Shown here: positions 43,194 through 52,291 of the stretch, one piece after another
Numbering within the stretch: the first letter of the stretch is position 1
Layout of the letters: each line of letters begins with the position of its first letter
Source: Pseudomonadota bacterium
Lineage (GTDB): Bacteria; Desulfobacterota; Desulfovibrionia; Desulfovibrionales; Desulfovibrionaceae
Direction of reading: 5' to 3'
Assembly: GCA_023460395.1 (NCBI GenBank)
Contig: JAEWQB010000025.1
Span: forward strand, 1 to 64,000
Length of the DNA: 64,000 nt
Position numbers and translations under genes: made by a program
Notes under the pieces: generated by a model
The model's database searches: none
Seen by the model: only the letters and a program-made list of their open reading frames with translations
Told to the model about the DNA's origin: nothing

Positions 43194-44801
43194 ATGAACA
43201 TACAGTTTCTGGGAGCGGCACGCACGGTGACCGGATCGTGCTGCATGATGCAGGTGGGAAAAAGGCGGTTTGCCGTGGATTGCGGCTTGCATCAGGGAAA
43301 CCGTGAGATTGAGACACGTAACCTTGATGCAGATATTTACCAGCCGGGGCGTATTGATTTTTTCCTTATCACCCACGCGCATATGGACCACACGGGGCTA
43401 CTGCCGCGTATGGCGCGTATGGGGTTCAAGGGTGCGGTATATTGCACGGAGCCTACCCGCGATTTGCTGGAAATAATGTTGCAGGACAGCGCCCACATTC
43501 AGGAAATGGAAGCGGAAGGCGCCACCCGGAGACTGCGCCGCAAAGGCCGCAAACCAGTGGAACCGCTTTATTCACAGGCTGACGCTGCGCGGGTTTCCCG
43601 ATTTTTTCAAACGGTGGAATACGATACGCCGTTTTCTCCCTGCGAAGGCGTGACAGTGGTTTACCGGGACGCGGGCCACATTCTCGGCTCCGCATTCCTT
43701 GAGGTGCGCATTGCCGAAAATGGCAGCGTGACCCGGCTTATCTTTTCTGGCGACTTAGGGCGTCCCAACCAGCTTATGGTCAACGACCCGGAAGTTCCGG
43801 GACAGGCGGACTATGTTTTTCTGGAGTCCACATACGGGGACCGGGATCATAAAGACACAGGCCATAGCCGGGACGAAATGGCTGAAGCCATTGCTTACAG
43901 TTACGCAAGGGGGGAAAAGGTCATCATTCCCGCCTTTGCCGTGGAGCGCACGCAGGCTGTGCTGTACACGCTCTATCTGCTGCGCCGTGAAGGGCGCTTG
44001 CCGGAAGACATGCCCGTCTATTTAGACAGCCCCCTCGCTATCCGCGCCACAGAGGTATTCCGCAAGCACCCTCGCTATATGGACGATAGCATCCGGGCCG
44101 TACTGGACAGCGGGGAAGACCCGCTGGACCTGCCCAACCTGCGGTTTACTCTGAAGGCGCAGGAATCCATGGCGCTGAATAGTCTGGACGGTCCGGCTAT
44201 CATCATTTCCGCCAGCGGCATGTGCAACGCGGGACGCATTAAGCACCACCTGCGGCATAATTTATGGAAAGAAGGGGCGTCCATTGTCTTTGTAGGATAT
44301 CAAGGACAGGGCACACCGGGACGGAAAATTGTAGATGGCGCGAAAACGCTGCGCCTGTTCAACGAAGACATCGCCATAAACGCTAAAGTGTTTACCATCG
44401 GTGGTTTTTCCGGGCATGCGGGCCAAAGTCAGCTTGTAGAATGGGTAAGTGGCATTGCCCGACCGGAAATGGAAATTTTTCTGCTGCACGGGGAAGAGCG
44501 TTCCCAGCGGGTGCTGGCGGAGTTGCTACAGGAACGCCTAGGCATACCTGTGCACGTGCCCGATTATCTGGAAGAGGTTACGCTTAAACCCGGCAGAGCC
44601 ATGGAAGTGGCGCAGGATGCGCAGCGTGCCCATCCCCGCGTGGATTGGTCATTCTTACTGGCGGAAACTGAAGGAAAAATGGCCTTGCTTCGTGCGCGGC
44701 TTGAGCGGATGGAAGAACGTGACTGGGTGGAACAGGTGGAAGTGCGCGACCGCCTTGTTGAATTGAATAGTGAAATTCTTAGCCTGCTTTCGCAGGTATA
44801 A
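43194..44801 (+). CDS. MBL-fold/beta-CASP RNA-processing hydrolase
   Basis: A 535-residue metallo-beta-lactamase plus beta-CASP protein of the YSH1/CPSF73 type. It has FLGAARTVTGSCCMMQVG, the zinc motif ITHAHMDHTGLLPRM, RDAGHILGSAFLEVRI and, in beta-CASP, ISASGMCNAGRIKHHL and IGGFSGHAGQSQLVEW. Bacterial relatives are predicted or shown to be RNA endo/exonucleases. The ATG at 43194 with AAGAGAG upstream starts directly at the MBL domain. Followed by rsmD after 5 bp. Confidence 0.88.
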   Translation: MNIQFLGAARTVTGSCCMMQVGKRRFAVDCGLHQGNREIETRNLDADIYQPGRIDFFLITHAHMDHTGLLPRMARMGFKGAVYCTEPTRDLLEIMLQDSAHIQEMEAEGATRRLRRKGRKPVEPLYSQADAARVSRFFQTVEYDTPFSPCEGVTVVYRDAGHILGSAFLEVRIAENGSVTRLIFSGDLGRPNQLMVNDPEVPGQADYVFLESTYGDRDHKDTGHSRDEMAEAIAYSYARGEKVIIPAFAVERTQAVLYTLYLLRREGRLPEDMPVYLDSPLAIRATEVFRKHPRYMDDSIRAVLDSGEDPLDLPNLRFTLKAQESMALNSLDGPAIIISASGMCNAGRIKHHLRHNLWKEGASIVFVGYQGQGTPGRKIVDGAKTLRLFNEDIAINAKVFTIGGFSGHAGQSQLVEWVSGIARPEMEIFLLHGEERSQRVLAELLQERLGIPVHVPDYLEEVTLKPGRAMEVAQDAQRAHPRVDWSFLLAETEGKMALLRARLERMEERDWVEQVEVRDRLVELNSEILSLLSQV

Positions 44802-44806
44802 GGGCT

Positions 44807-45388
44807 ATGGCGACTATGCGAATTATTGCGGGGGAATTTGGGGGAAGAACCCTGAAGACCACAAGCGCTCCGGGCTATCGGCCCGCCACGTCTAAGGTAC
44901 GGCAGGCGGTTTTTTCCATGCTGGAATCACGCGGGGTGTATTGGCCGGAAACACGGGTGCTTGATTTGTTTGCGGGCAGTGGGGCACTTACGTTTGAAGC
45001 ACTCAGCCGGGGAGCGGAAGAGGGGTGGTTTGTGGAAATGAACCCCAAGGCCGCCGCCCTCATCGGGGAAAATGCCGAACGGCTGGGTATTGCTTCGCAA
45101 CGCTACCGCGTGTTGGCGGACGACATGCGCAACGTGGTGGGCAAGCGTGCGGCGGAGCCGTTTGATCTGGTCTTCATTGATCCGCCGTATGGGTTTAATT
45201 TCCTTAGCCCCGCGCTTTCCGCGGTATTGCGTAACGGCTGGCTTGCCGAGGGTGGTTTCGTGTGCGCCGAGGTGGAGGCCAAGCTGCCCTTGCCGCCGGA
45301 AACTGAACATCCCGATCTGGAATGCATCGCCAACAGGGCCTACGGGCAGACGAGGATATTGCTATGGACCGGAACGGAGAGCGCATAG
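44807..45388 (+). CDS. rsmD: 16S rRNA (guanine966-N2)-methyltransferase
   Basis: A 193-residue SAM-dependent methyltransferase. MRIIAGEFGGRTL opens the protein, VLDLFAGSGALTFEALSRGA binds SAM and LVFIDPPYGF is the catalytic DPPY motif for N2 methylation. ATG 44816 is an alternative start three codons in. It overlaps coaD by 25 bases, the common rsmD-coaD arrangement. Confidence 0.92.
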   Translation: MATMRIIAGEFGGRTLKTTSAPGYRPATSKVRQAVFSMLESRGVYWPETRVLDLFAGSGALTFEALSRGAEEGWFVEMNPKAAALIGENAERLGIASQRYRVLADDMRNVVGKRAAEPFDLVFIDPPYGFNFLSPALSAVLRNGWLAEGGFVCAEVEAKLPLPPETEHPDLECIANRAYGQTRILLWTGTESA

Positions 45389-45876
45389 CCGTTTATCCCG
45401 GCACGTTCGACCCGCTAACCAACGGGCACGTCAGTCTTATCCGGCGCGGGCGCAGTATTTTTGACCGCATTATCGTGGCGGTGGCCAATGATACGCCCAA
45501 GTCGCCGCTGTTTTCCATTACGGAACGGGTCGCCATGGCGGAGGACGTGTTTCGCGATGACGACAGCATTCAGGTAGAACCCTTTTCCGGTCTTTTGGTG
45601 GACTATGTGGAAAGACGTGGTGCCTGTGTGATTTTGCGTGGTCTGCGTGCGGTTTCGGATTTTGAGTACGAGTTTCAGTTGGCGCTCATGAACCGGAAGC
45701 TCAAACGCAATATTCAGACAATCTTCCTGATGACCGATTATCAGTGGCTGTATATCAGTTCAACGATAATAAAGGCGGCGGCAAAGCTGGGCGGAGACAT
45801 TAAGGGGCTTGTGCCCGACAACGTATACCGCAACTTGCGGGAAAAGTACGGATATCCATATCCGCTGAATAGCTAG
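45364..45876 (+). CDS. coaD: Pantetheine-phosphate adenylyltransferase
   Basis: A 170-residue nucleotidyltransferase for the fourth step of CoA synthesis: ATP + 4'-phosphopantetheine to dephospho-CoA. The HxGH-type motif is VYPGTFDPLTNGHVSL and the second is WLYISSTIIKAAAKLGGD. Length is about 160 in the family. The start lies inside rsmD, so translation is coupled. miaA starts 7 bp after the stop. Confidence 0.95.
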   Translation: MDRNGERIAVYPGTFDPLTNGHVSLIRRGRSIFDRIIVAVANDTPKSPLFSITERVAMAEDVFRDDDSIQVEPFSGLLVDYVERRGACVILRGLRAVSDFEYEFQLALMNRKLKRNIQTIFLMTDYQWLYISSTIIKAAAKLGGDIKGLVPDNVYRNLREKYGYPYPLNS

Positions 45877-45882
45877 CTCGTC

Positions 45883-46797
45883 ATGCAACGTGTTCCTCTC
45901 GTTTGTCTTGTCGGCCCCACGGGGGCGGGCAAAACCGCTGCTGCCCTGCATTTGTCCAGACGCTTTCATGGCGCGGTGGTGAATTTGGATTCCCGGCAAG
46001 TCTACCGCGATTTTCCTATTATCACGGCGCAGCCCTCCGCAGAGGAGCAGGCGGTTTGTCCTCATCGGGGCTACGGCTTTTTGCCGACGCAGGAAAAGAT
46101 TTCCGCAGGGCGGTTTATGGATATGGCGAACGCCGCCGTGTCGGAGTGCCGAGCGGAAGGCAGTTTGCCCCTGTTGGTGGGGGGGACCGGACTATACCTG
46201 CGTGCGCTGCTGGACGGACTGGCGGCGATTCCCCATGTGGACCCGGCTATTATGCGCGGTTACGAAGCGCAATGCGAGTTGGTGGGACCGGAATGCCTGC
46301 ACCAGCGCCTCGCGGAGGTGGACCCGGACTACGCGGAGCGCATTCATCCCCACGACCGGCAGCGTATTTGCCGGGCGCTGGAAGTGTATGAAGGAACGGG
46401 AAAGTCGTTCAGTTGGTGGCATGCCCAGCCCATGGAACCGTCACCCTATCGGGGGCTGCGCATAGGCATCCGCACCTCGCTGGAAGAGCTGACACCGTTG
46501 CTGGACGTGCGCATAGGTTATATGCTGGAGGCGGGAGCGCTGGATGAGGCCCGTACCGCCCGCATGCGGTGCGACGACCCCGCCGCTCCGGGTTGGTCCG
46601 GTATCGGCTGCGCCGAGATATACCGGCATCTCGCAGGCGAGCTTTCTCTGGAGGAATGCCGCGCGTTGTGGTTGAAGAACACCCGTGCCTACGCCAAACG
46701 GCAACTGACATGGTTTAAGCGGGAAGAATCCATTCATTGGGTGGACGGAGCGGATATCGCTGGTATGGAGCGGCTGGTAGAGGCCTTTCTCGCCTAG
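45883..46797 (+). CDS. miaA: tRNA dimethylallyltransferase
   Basis: A 304-residue enzyme adding an isopentenyl group to A37 of tRNAs reading U-initial codons. P-loop GPTGAGKT is at residues 11-18; VNLDSRQVYRDFPIITAQPS is the substrate-binding motif; LLVGGTGLYLRALLDGL and the final KRQLTWFKRE are typical. It closes the MBL-rsmD-coaD-miaA block. The 186 bp following show no clear element. Confidence 0.94.
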   Translation: MQRVPLVCLVGPTGAGKTAAALHLSRRFHGAVVNLDSRQVYRDFPIITAQPSAEEQAVCPHRGYGFLPTQEKISAGRFMDMANAAVSECRAEGSLPLLVGGTGLYLRALLDGLAAIPHVDPAIMRGYEAQCELVGPECLHQRLAEVDPDYAERIHPHDRQRICRALEVYEGTGKSFSWWHAQPMEPSPYRGLRIGIRTSLEELTPLLDVRIGYMLEAGALDEARTARMRCDDPAAPGWSGIGCAEIYRHLAGELSLEECRALWLKNTRAYAKRQLTWFKREESIHWVDGADIAGMERLVEAFLA

Positions 46798-46983
46798 TGC
46801 GGCTTTGTTGCGATCCGTCGCATCGTCTGCGTGCCGGTACCCCCGTCCCCGCCGGGCAGGCCAGCCGGTGTTATGCCGGAGCCGTGGGGGAATAGCTCCC
46901 GCATCGGCAGTGCGTGATGTACCTCTTCAGATGACGCCGCGGCGGATGAAGGGGCCGGAATAACTCTGAATCAATTCGGTGCC

Positions 46984-48183
46984 ATGAAACACAGATATTC
47001 GCTGCTGCTATGCCTTGCCATTGGATTGGGAGGAATGGTCGGTCTTGTGACAATGGGCGGCTGTACCGCTTCGGAAGCTCTGCGGGCTGGTCGGCTTATC
47101 GCCAGTGGTGATGCTGCGGGGGCCGGGAGATGGGCCGCAGAAAAAGGGGTGGGGTATGCACTGAACCCCGCGCAACTTGAAGCGGATGTAAAGCGTTTTG
47201 CCGCACGGCTTGCAGCGTTTCGTGATGCGGTGGGGGGCGTGTGGGGCAAAGACAATGTGCGCGAATCTGAGCCGAAAACGTATGTTAAGTATACGCAAAA
47301 TTATTTAAGCCGCGCACAGGTGGACTTTGATAAAGGGCTTATTACTGTGGAAACCATGGATTCCACAGATCCGCAGACGAGTCTGAAAAATGCTATTGTC
47401 ACCACACTGCTTACCCCTTTCGATCCTCGTGGTATGGACCTGTGGTCCGCTGGCGAGGTGAAACTGGGAGAAACGCCGTTTTTGCTGGGCGAAGTGCGTG
47501 ACTTTGACGGGCAAAATGTGCGTTACATGTGGCGCGCGGAGCGATTTGCGGACCAGCTTGTCCGGCGGCAGAGAAGCATGCGGCAAGTGAAGGTGGACGG
47601 CACGTACCGCACTGTGCACACAGTGGAAATTCCCATGGTGGCGGACCATGTGCATATCCGGGCCAGAAAGTACAAACCCCATGTGGACCGGTATGCGGCA
47701 CAATATGGCATAAGCGCGAATCTCGTCTTCGCGGTCATCAAGACGGAGAGCGATTTTAACCCGTGGGCGGTCAGCCCCGTTCCCGCGTATGGCCTGATGC
47801 AGGTTGTACCTAAAACAGCCGGAGCGGATGTGTATACGTTTCTGAACGGGAAGCAGGGGTACCCTTCGTCTGATCTTTTATATCAGCCTGAAGATAATAT
47901 CCGGTATGGCACGGCGTATCTGCATCTTCTGGGGAGCAGATATCTTGCGGGAATTGCAAACCCCGTGGCCCGGGAATACTGCGTAATTGCTTCGTATAAT
48001 GGAGGAATGGGCACTGTGTTACGCACCTTCCACGCTAATCGCAGTAAAGCTGTGGAAATTATCAACGGCATGTCGCCGCAGGAAGTTTATGAAAAGCTTG
48101 TGCGATATTTGCCGTATCAGGAAACACGGCGCTACCTTGGCAAGGTGGTGTCCGCCCGTAGGGACTTTGTAGGATTGCAATAA
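46984..48183 (+). CDS. MltC-like membrane-bound lytic murein transglycosylase
   Basis: A 399-residue lipoprotein. A hydrophobic leader ends at TMGGC (Cys27 or so), an acceptable lipobox. An MltC-type N-terminal domain (to about residue 220) precedes an SLT domain with catalytic Glu in FAVIKTESDFNPWAV and AYGLMQVVPKTAG, then IASYNGGMGTVLR. It cleaves the glycan between MurNAc and GlcNAc, forming anhydro ends. An OmpH-like lipoprotein gene follows after 160 bp. Confidence 0.88.
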   Translation: MKHRYSLLLCLAIGLGGMVGLVTMGGCTASEALRAGRLIASGDAAGAGRWAAEKGVGYALNPAQLEADVKRFAARLAAFRDAVGGVWGKDNVRESEPKTYVKYTQNYLSRAQVDFDKGLITVETMDSTDPQTSLKNAIVTTLLTPFDPRGMDLWSAGEVKLGETPFLLGEVRDFDGQNVRYMWRAERFADQLVRRQRSMRQVKVDGTYRTVHTVEIPMVADHVHIRARKYKPHVDRYAAQYGISANLVFAVIKTESDFNPWAVSPVPAYGLMQVVPKTAGADVYTFLNGKQGYPSSDLLYQPEDNIRYGTAYLHLLGSRYLAGIANPVAREYCVIASYNGGMGTVLRTFHANRSKAVEIINGMSPQEVYEKLVRYLPYQETRRYLGKVVSARRDFVGLQ

Positions 48184-48343
48184 GATGCTTTCCGCTATTG
48201 TGCCATGGCGGCCTCTGCGCTATGCTCGTATATTCAAATGCGCGTGCCGGTTGCGCACGGCAGGTGTGCATGCTAAACGCTCATTCCGTTGTGAAGACGG
48301 CGTTCCCATTTTTATATAATTAGCACTAACATACGGAGTTTGT

Positions 48344-48895
48344 ATGAAAAGATTGGCACTGTCGGCTGTGTTTGCGCTTTGCGTCATGACGTTGCTCATT
48401 GGTTGTAACAAATCCGAGCAGGCCGCCTTGCGGGTGGCAGTTGTAGACACAGGCAAAGTGTTTCAGGAATCCGTTCCCGGCAAGGCAGGCGTGGCCTATC
48501 TGGAAAAAGTAAGCACGCAGGCGCAGGACGAATTCATCGCATTGCAGGCACAGGGACAGGGCAAGGCCCCCTCGGAAGAAGACAGCATGCGCATGCAGCG
48601 TGCGCTTGGCGAACTGCAGCAGCGGATGAATTCCGAACAGCAGACGGTTATCACCAAGCTGAACGATGCCTTCCGCAAGGCGCTGGACACCTACCGGGTG
48701 GAGCATGGGCTGGATATTATTCTGCCTTCTGAGCAGGCTCTGGCCTTTGGCGCTTCGGCAGACATTACCCCAGCCATTATTGCCGTTATGGATACGGTCC
48801 AGCTTAGTTTTGGAGAGCCGGAAGGCGCTGCGGGTGCTACCCCCCCCGCACAGGCCAATGCTTCTTCCGAAACCGCCCCCGCCGCAACCAAATAG
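48344..48895 (+). CDS. OmpH/Skp-like lipoprotein
   Basis: A 183-residue lipoprotein with leader MKRLALSAVFALCV and lipobox LLIGC (Cys21). The mature part has the Skp/OmpH opening VAVVDTGKVFQESVPGKAG and a long charged helix (LGELQQRMNSEQQTVITKLN). An Ala/Pro/Ser/Thr-rich tail follows. Skp-like proteins chaperone outer-membrane proteins in the periplasm; the lipid anchor here is unusual for Skp. CGGAG lies upstream of the ATG. Confidence 0.8.
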   Translation: MKRLALSAVFALCVMTLLIGCNKSEQAALRVAVVDTGKVFQESVPGKAGVAYLEKVSTQAQDEFIALQAQGQGKAPSEEDSMRMQRALGELQQRMNSEQQTVITKLNDAFRKALDTYRVEHGLDIILPSEQALAFGASADITPAIIAVMDTVQLSFGEPEGAAGATPPAQANASSETAPAATK

Positions 48896-48920
48896 TCGCA
48901 CGGGCCGGTTTCCACATTTT

Positions 48921-48957
48921 CGCCCCGGTGTACTGTGTACGCCGGGGCGGCTGCTTT
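48921..48957 (+). terminator. Rho-independent terminator
   Basis: CGCCCCGG (48921-48928) pairs with CCGGGGCG (48942-48949), with GTAC/GTAC extending the stem inside, followed by GCTGCTTTT. It ends the lipoprotein transcript, 26 bases after the stop. The following 200 bp to glpX hold only a possible -10-like TAGTAT. Confidence 0.7.
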
Positions 48958-49161
48958 TGTGAACATGCCCGTCTATTGCGGAATGCGTCCTTCTTTTGTC
49001 TTGAAGCTGTTACACGGCTAGGCTACAGTCACGCGCTTGATGGCCCGGCCTGTGGAATGGGAGCCGTAGCGGCTTTTCAATTTCCTGTTTTTTGCATACT
49101 GTAAGCCCGGTCACGCATAGTATACGAACGAAACCTGATTTTTCACGCTGGAGGAATACCG

Positions 49162-50145
49162 ATGGAAGCCCCGGAAAAGAACCTTGCCCTTGATCTCGTC
49201 CGTGTTACGGAAGCTGCCGCGCTGGCTTCGGCCCGGTGGCTTGGCAAGGGGGACAATGATGCGGGGGACGGCGCGGCCGTGGACGCCATGCGACTGTCGT
49301 TTAACACCTTGCATCTCAAGGGAACCGTCATCATCGGCGAAGGGGAAAAAGATAACGCCCCTATGCTGTTCAACGGGGAAAAGGTGGGCTTTGGCGATGG
49401 TCCGGCTGTGGACGTGGCAGTGGACCCTGTGGAAGGTACAAAACTGCTGGCCTACGGACGGCCTAACGCCATTTCCGTTGTGGGCACTGCTCCTGCGGGC
49501 ACCATGTATAACCCCGGTCCCAGCTTTTACATGCAGAAGCTTGTGGTGCCGCCCGCAGCGCGTGACGCTGTGGATATTGACGCCCCAGTGAAGGAAAATT
49601 TACTTAATATCGCCAAGGCGCTGGGCAAAGACGTGGACGACTTGATTGTCTTCGTTTTGGATAAACCTCGTCATGAAAAGCTTATTGGTGAAATTCGTTC
49701 CACCGGGGCACGTATTCAGTTGCACACGGACGGCGACGTCGCAGGTGCGCTGATGGCTGTGGACCCGCGCTCGGAAGTGGACGTAATGATGGGCACGGGC
49801 GGCACCCCTGAAGGCGTGCTCGCGGCCTGTGCCATTAAGGGTATTGGCGGACAGATGTTTGCGCGGCTTGATCCGCAGTCCTATGTGGAAAAAGAAGCCA
49901 TTCAGGACGCGGGTATTGATCTGCGCGAAATCCATACCGTGGATACTCTCATCCGTAGCGACGATGTGTTCTTTGCTGCTACCGGCATTTCCGGCGGAAG
50001 CTTTCTGCGCGGCGTGCAATACACTGGGGACGGTGCGGTGACACACTCCATGGTCATCCGTGGCAAAACCGGTTCGTTGCGCTATATGGAAGCTATACAC
50101 AACTGGAACCGCCTCATGCGTATCAGCGCTGTTAAATACGACTAG
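49162..50145 (+). CDS. glpX: Class II fructose-1,6-bisphosphatase
   Basis: A 327-residue GlpX-type phosphatase for gluconeogenesis. Conserved metal and substrate elements are present: GDGAAVDAMR, TVIIGEGEKDNAPML, VAVDPVEGTKLL and MMGTGGTPEGVLAACAIK. GGAGGAAT precedes the ATG. Monocistronic between two terminators. Full length for the family. Confidence 0.94.
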   Translation: MEAPEKNLALDLVRVTEAAALASARWLGKGDNDAGDGAAVDAMRLSFNTLHLKGTVIIGEGEKDNAPMLFNGEKVGFGDGPAVDVAVDPVEGTKLLAYGRPNAISVVGTAPAGTMYNPGPSFYMQKLVVPPAARDAVDIDAPVKENLLNIAKALGKDVDDLIVFVLDKPRHEKLIGEIRSTGARIQLHTDGDVAGALMAVDPRSEVDVMMGTGGTPEGVLAACAIKGIGGQMFARLDPQSYVEKEAIQDAGIDLREIHTVDTLIRSDDVFFAATGISGGSFLRGVQYTGDGAVTHSMVIRGKTGSLRYMEAIHNWNRLMRISAVKYD

Positions 50146-50180
50146 TTTTATCGGGCGGATAAATATCGCCTGAAATGTTT

Positions 50181-50231
50181 ACACCGCCCGGTGGTCAAGT
50201 CCGCAAGACTTCCTGCTGGGCGGTGTTGCTT
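50181..50231 (+). terminator. Branched hairpin after glpX
   Basis: ACACCGCCC (50181-50189) pairs with GGGCGGTGT (50218-50226). The loop encloses AAGTC-CGCAA-GACTT, a second hairpin. TGCTTT follows. A probable terminator of unusual two-tier shape. Confidence 0.6.
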
Positions 50232-50311
50232 TGCAATGTCCGGGCGGACGCTGCCGTGCGCTGCCTGCGGTTTTCTTGTGATCATGCTGCGATATGAACT
50301 GGAGAAATGGT

Positions 50312-50776
50312 ATGTCCCCCTGTGCCGACGCTGCTATTTTTTCTCTTCCCGAAGTGCCGGTGCCGTTGGAATACGATTGGCTGACCGAGTTATGGGAGGC
50401 TGCCGTTCGCCATACGCACCATTTTTTGCGGGAAGAAGCTATCGTGGCTTTGCGCCAGCAGGTGCGGGATGTGTATCTTCCCGCCGTCCGTCTCGTGGTG
50501 GTAAGAAGGGAAGACGGCCTTGCTGTGGGATTCATGGGGTACGATGCCACCATGGTGCAGATGCTCTTTGTGCATCCCCGGTACACGGGCAGAGGGGTAG
50601 GGCGGCGGTTGCTGGATTACGCACTGGGGAAAAATATTCGGCGGGTGGACGTGAATGAGCAAAATCCTTCCGCTTTGGCGTTTTACCAGCACGTGGGGTT
50701 TGTTGTGGTCGGGCGTTCAAAAACCGATGCGCAGGGCAACCCGTATCCGCTGTTGCATCTGGAAGCCCGGTTATAA
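50312..50776 (+). CDS. GNAT family N-acetyltransferase
   Basis: A 154-residue acetyltransferase. The acetyl-CoA motif A is MLFVHPRYTGRGVGRRLLDY, followed by VDVNEQNPSALAFYQHVGF, typical of the YiaC/RimI-like group. The ATG at 50312 is chosen because GGAG lies 8 bases upstream; an in-frame ATG at 50294 has none. Acceptor unknown. Confidence 0.85.
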   Translation: MSPCADAAIFSLPEVPVPLEYDWLTELWEAAVRHTHHFLREEAIVALRQQVRDVYLPAVRLVVVRREDGLAVGFMGYDATMVQMLFVHPRYTGRGVGRRLLDYALGKNIRRVDVNEQNPSALAFYQHVGFVVVGRSKTDAQGNPYPLLHLEARL

Positions 50777-50872
50777 CCGGCACATTGGTTCGCGTATTAC
50801 CTGACGGAAATATTGCGTAAACAGTAGAATATGGCCTAATTATGGTGTCTTTGGCTTACTGCGGAAAGACAG

Positions 50873-50907
50873 CAAAAAACGCGCACGATGCCGTGCGCGT
50901 TTTTTTG
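50873..50907 (-). terminator. Terminator of the tRNA-Arg gene (possibly bidirectional)
   Basis: A 9-bp stem ACGCGCACG / CGTGCGCGT with a 4-base loop has A6 on its left and T7 on its right, so it can work on both strands. It lies 4 bases past the 3' end of tRNA-Arg and 97 bases after the acetyltransferase stop. Confidence 0.85.
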
Positions 50908-50910
50908 TCA

Positions 50911-50987
50911 TGGTGGGGCTGAGAGGATTCGAACCTCCGACCAACTGGTTCGTAGCCAGGTACTCTATCCAGCTGAGCTACAGCCCC
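50911..50987 (-). tRNA. tRNA-Arg(ACG)
   Basis: A 77-nt cloverleaf including encoded CCA on the - strand. The acceptor is GGGGCTG / CAGCCCC, the T arm contains GGTTCGAATCC, and the anticodon loop CTACGAA gives ACG. A34 is the substrate of TadA, encoded at 41657, allowing CGU, CGC and CGA reading. Confidence 0.96.
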
Positions 50988-51024
50988 ACACGTGTCGGCA
51001 CATTCCCGCGCCAACGAGGAATGG

Positions 51025-51053
51025 GTTATAAGAGGGAGTCATTGAACTGTCAA
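51025..51053 (-). promoter_or_regulatory. Sigma-70 promoter of tRNA-Arg
   Basis: On the - strand a perfect TTGACA is followed after 17 bases by TATAAC, close to consensus. Transcription would start about 30 bases before the tRNA. The rest of 51054-51418 holds no recognisable gene. Confidence 0.8.
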
Positions 51054-51418
51054 ACATTTTCTCCCGGAAAATTCAGTTTCCTCACCCTCTTTGCGTCACT
51101 TCGCGGTAGGCTTTACTTTTCGTCTTGCGCGGTGCGGCGGAACAGTGGGAACTTCCCGTTACGGCGCACGGAACTTCGGTGTGATGTGAAAAAATGAAAT
51201 AAGGCGCGTGTATACTCTTGCCATTATTCAGATTGCGCTGTATGAGCGAGAGGTTTGCCGCTCGGATGCGGGGCAGCGCAGGAGCGGTACGGTGATTGGG
51301 TGGCTACATGCACCGGCAATGCGGCACAGGGAAGCCTGATTTTCCGCTACGGGTCGTTTGTTGGTGGAAATGGATACACGCCGTGGCTCCGCCATGGATA
51401 TACGCAATTGGATAGCGC

Positions 51419-52087
51419 ATGACACTTCGGGAAAAGGTGGAACAGGCAAAGGATCTGTTGGAAGAAACGTTGTTGGAATTTGGCCCGGACAGCGTGGCTG
51501 TGGCATGGACAGGAGGAAAGGATTCCACTGTCGTGCTACACCTTCTGCGCGATGTGCTGGCGGGCATGGGGCTTACTCATGTACAGGCGCTTAATTTGGA
51601 CACAGGAGTGAAATTCCCCGAAGTGACAGCGTTTCGTGATCGTCTGGCTTTGGAATGGAAATTGGACATGACGATTGTCCGTCCCGCTGTGGATTTGGAA
51701 ACATATCCTGTGGCGCGGGATAAAATATCCTGCTGCGCGGATTTAAAAGTAGAGCCGCTCGCCCGTGGTGTGCAGGATATGGGAATAGAGGCGCTTTTTT
51801 CAGGCATCCGGCGTGACGAGCACCCGGACCGCAACAGGCCGTTCCGGGAACGCCGGGAGCGCCCGGACTGCATGATGCTTCACCCTATTCTGGAATTTAC
51901 AGAAGTGGACGTGTGGGCCTACATCATGCAGGAGAATATACCCTATTGCTCTCTGTACGCGGAAGGGTATCGCTCGCTGGGCTGCGTTCCCTGCACCGAG
52001 CGCACGGTTGGGGGCAGCGAACGTTCCGGGCGTGCCGTGGAAAAAGAGGCCGGAATGGAAACCTTGCGCAGTCTGGGATATTTTTAG
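51419..52087 (+). CDS. PAPS/APS reductase-like (CysH family) protein lacking the catalytic tail
   Basis: A 222-residue PP-loop protein. AWTGGKDSTVVLHLL (about residues 29-43) is the ATP-pyrophosphatase-type P loop. Cys105-Cys106 and Cys189-x-x-Cys192 reproduce the CC...CxxC ligand set of [4Fe-4S] APS reductases, and AEGYRSLGCVPCTE matches the family. The C terminus ends LRSLGYF and lacks the ECGLH motif with the catalytic cysteine. So it may bind adenylyl sulfate or another adenylylated substrate but not reduce it in the usual way. Start and ribosome site are ordinary. Confidence 0.8.
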   Translation: MTLREKVEQAKDLLEETLLEFGPDSVAVAWTGGKDSTVVLHLLRDVLAGMGLTHVQALNLDTGVKFPEVTAFRDRLALEWKLDMTIVRPAVDLETYPVARDKISCCADLKVEPLARGVQDMGIEALFSGIRRDEHPDRNRPFRERRERPDCMMLHPILEFTEVDVWAYIMQENIPYCSLYAEGYRSLGCVPCTERTVGGSERSGRAVEKEAGMETLRSLGYF

Positions 52088-52090
52088 CGG

Positions 52091-52291
52091 CTACACTCTA
52101 TCGCAGTACACGCCTTCCATAAAAGCTTCCAAGGCATCGTCCATCTGGGAGATGTAGTCTCTTAATTCCCCTTTCTGATGGCAGTGTTCGCACTGCATAT
52201 ACACATGCTGGCAACTGCGCACGACAGTCAGCGGTTTGCCACAGTGTTTACAGGGAATGGTTGTCTGCGCGTTTCTGCTTTTTCCCCACAT
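52091..52291 (-). CDS. Small dual-CXXC protein
   Basis: A 66-residue protein with CKHC and CEHC pairs and an extra Cys between them (RSCQHVY), followed by an acidic helix. The ATG at 52291 has the strong site GAGGGGGAAG. Length and motif fit the small dual-CXXC (seleno)protein group known in Desulfovibrio; I see no in-frame TGA here. Convergent with the CysH-like gene, 4 bp apart. A zinc ribbon or thiol-redox role is possible. The 490-bp gap 52292-52781 has no gene I can support. Confidence 0.7.
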   Translation of the reverse strand: MWGKSRNAQTTIPCKHCGKPLTVVRSCQHVYMQCEHCHQKGELRDYISQMDDALEAFMEGVYCDRV

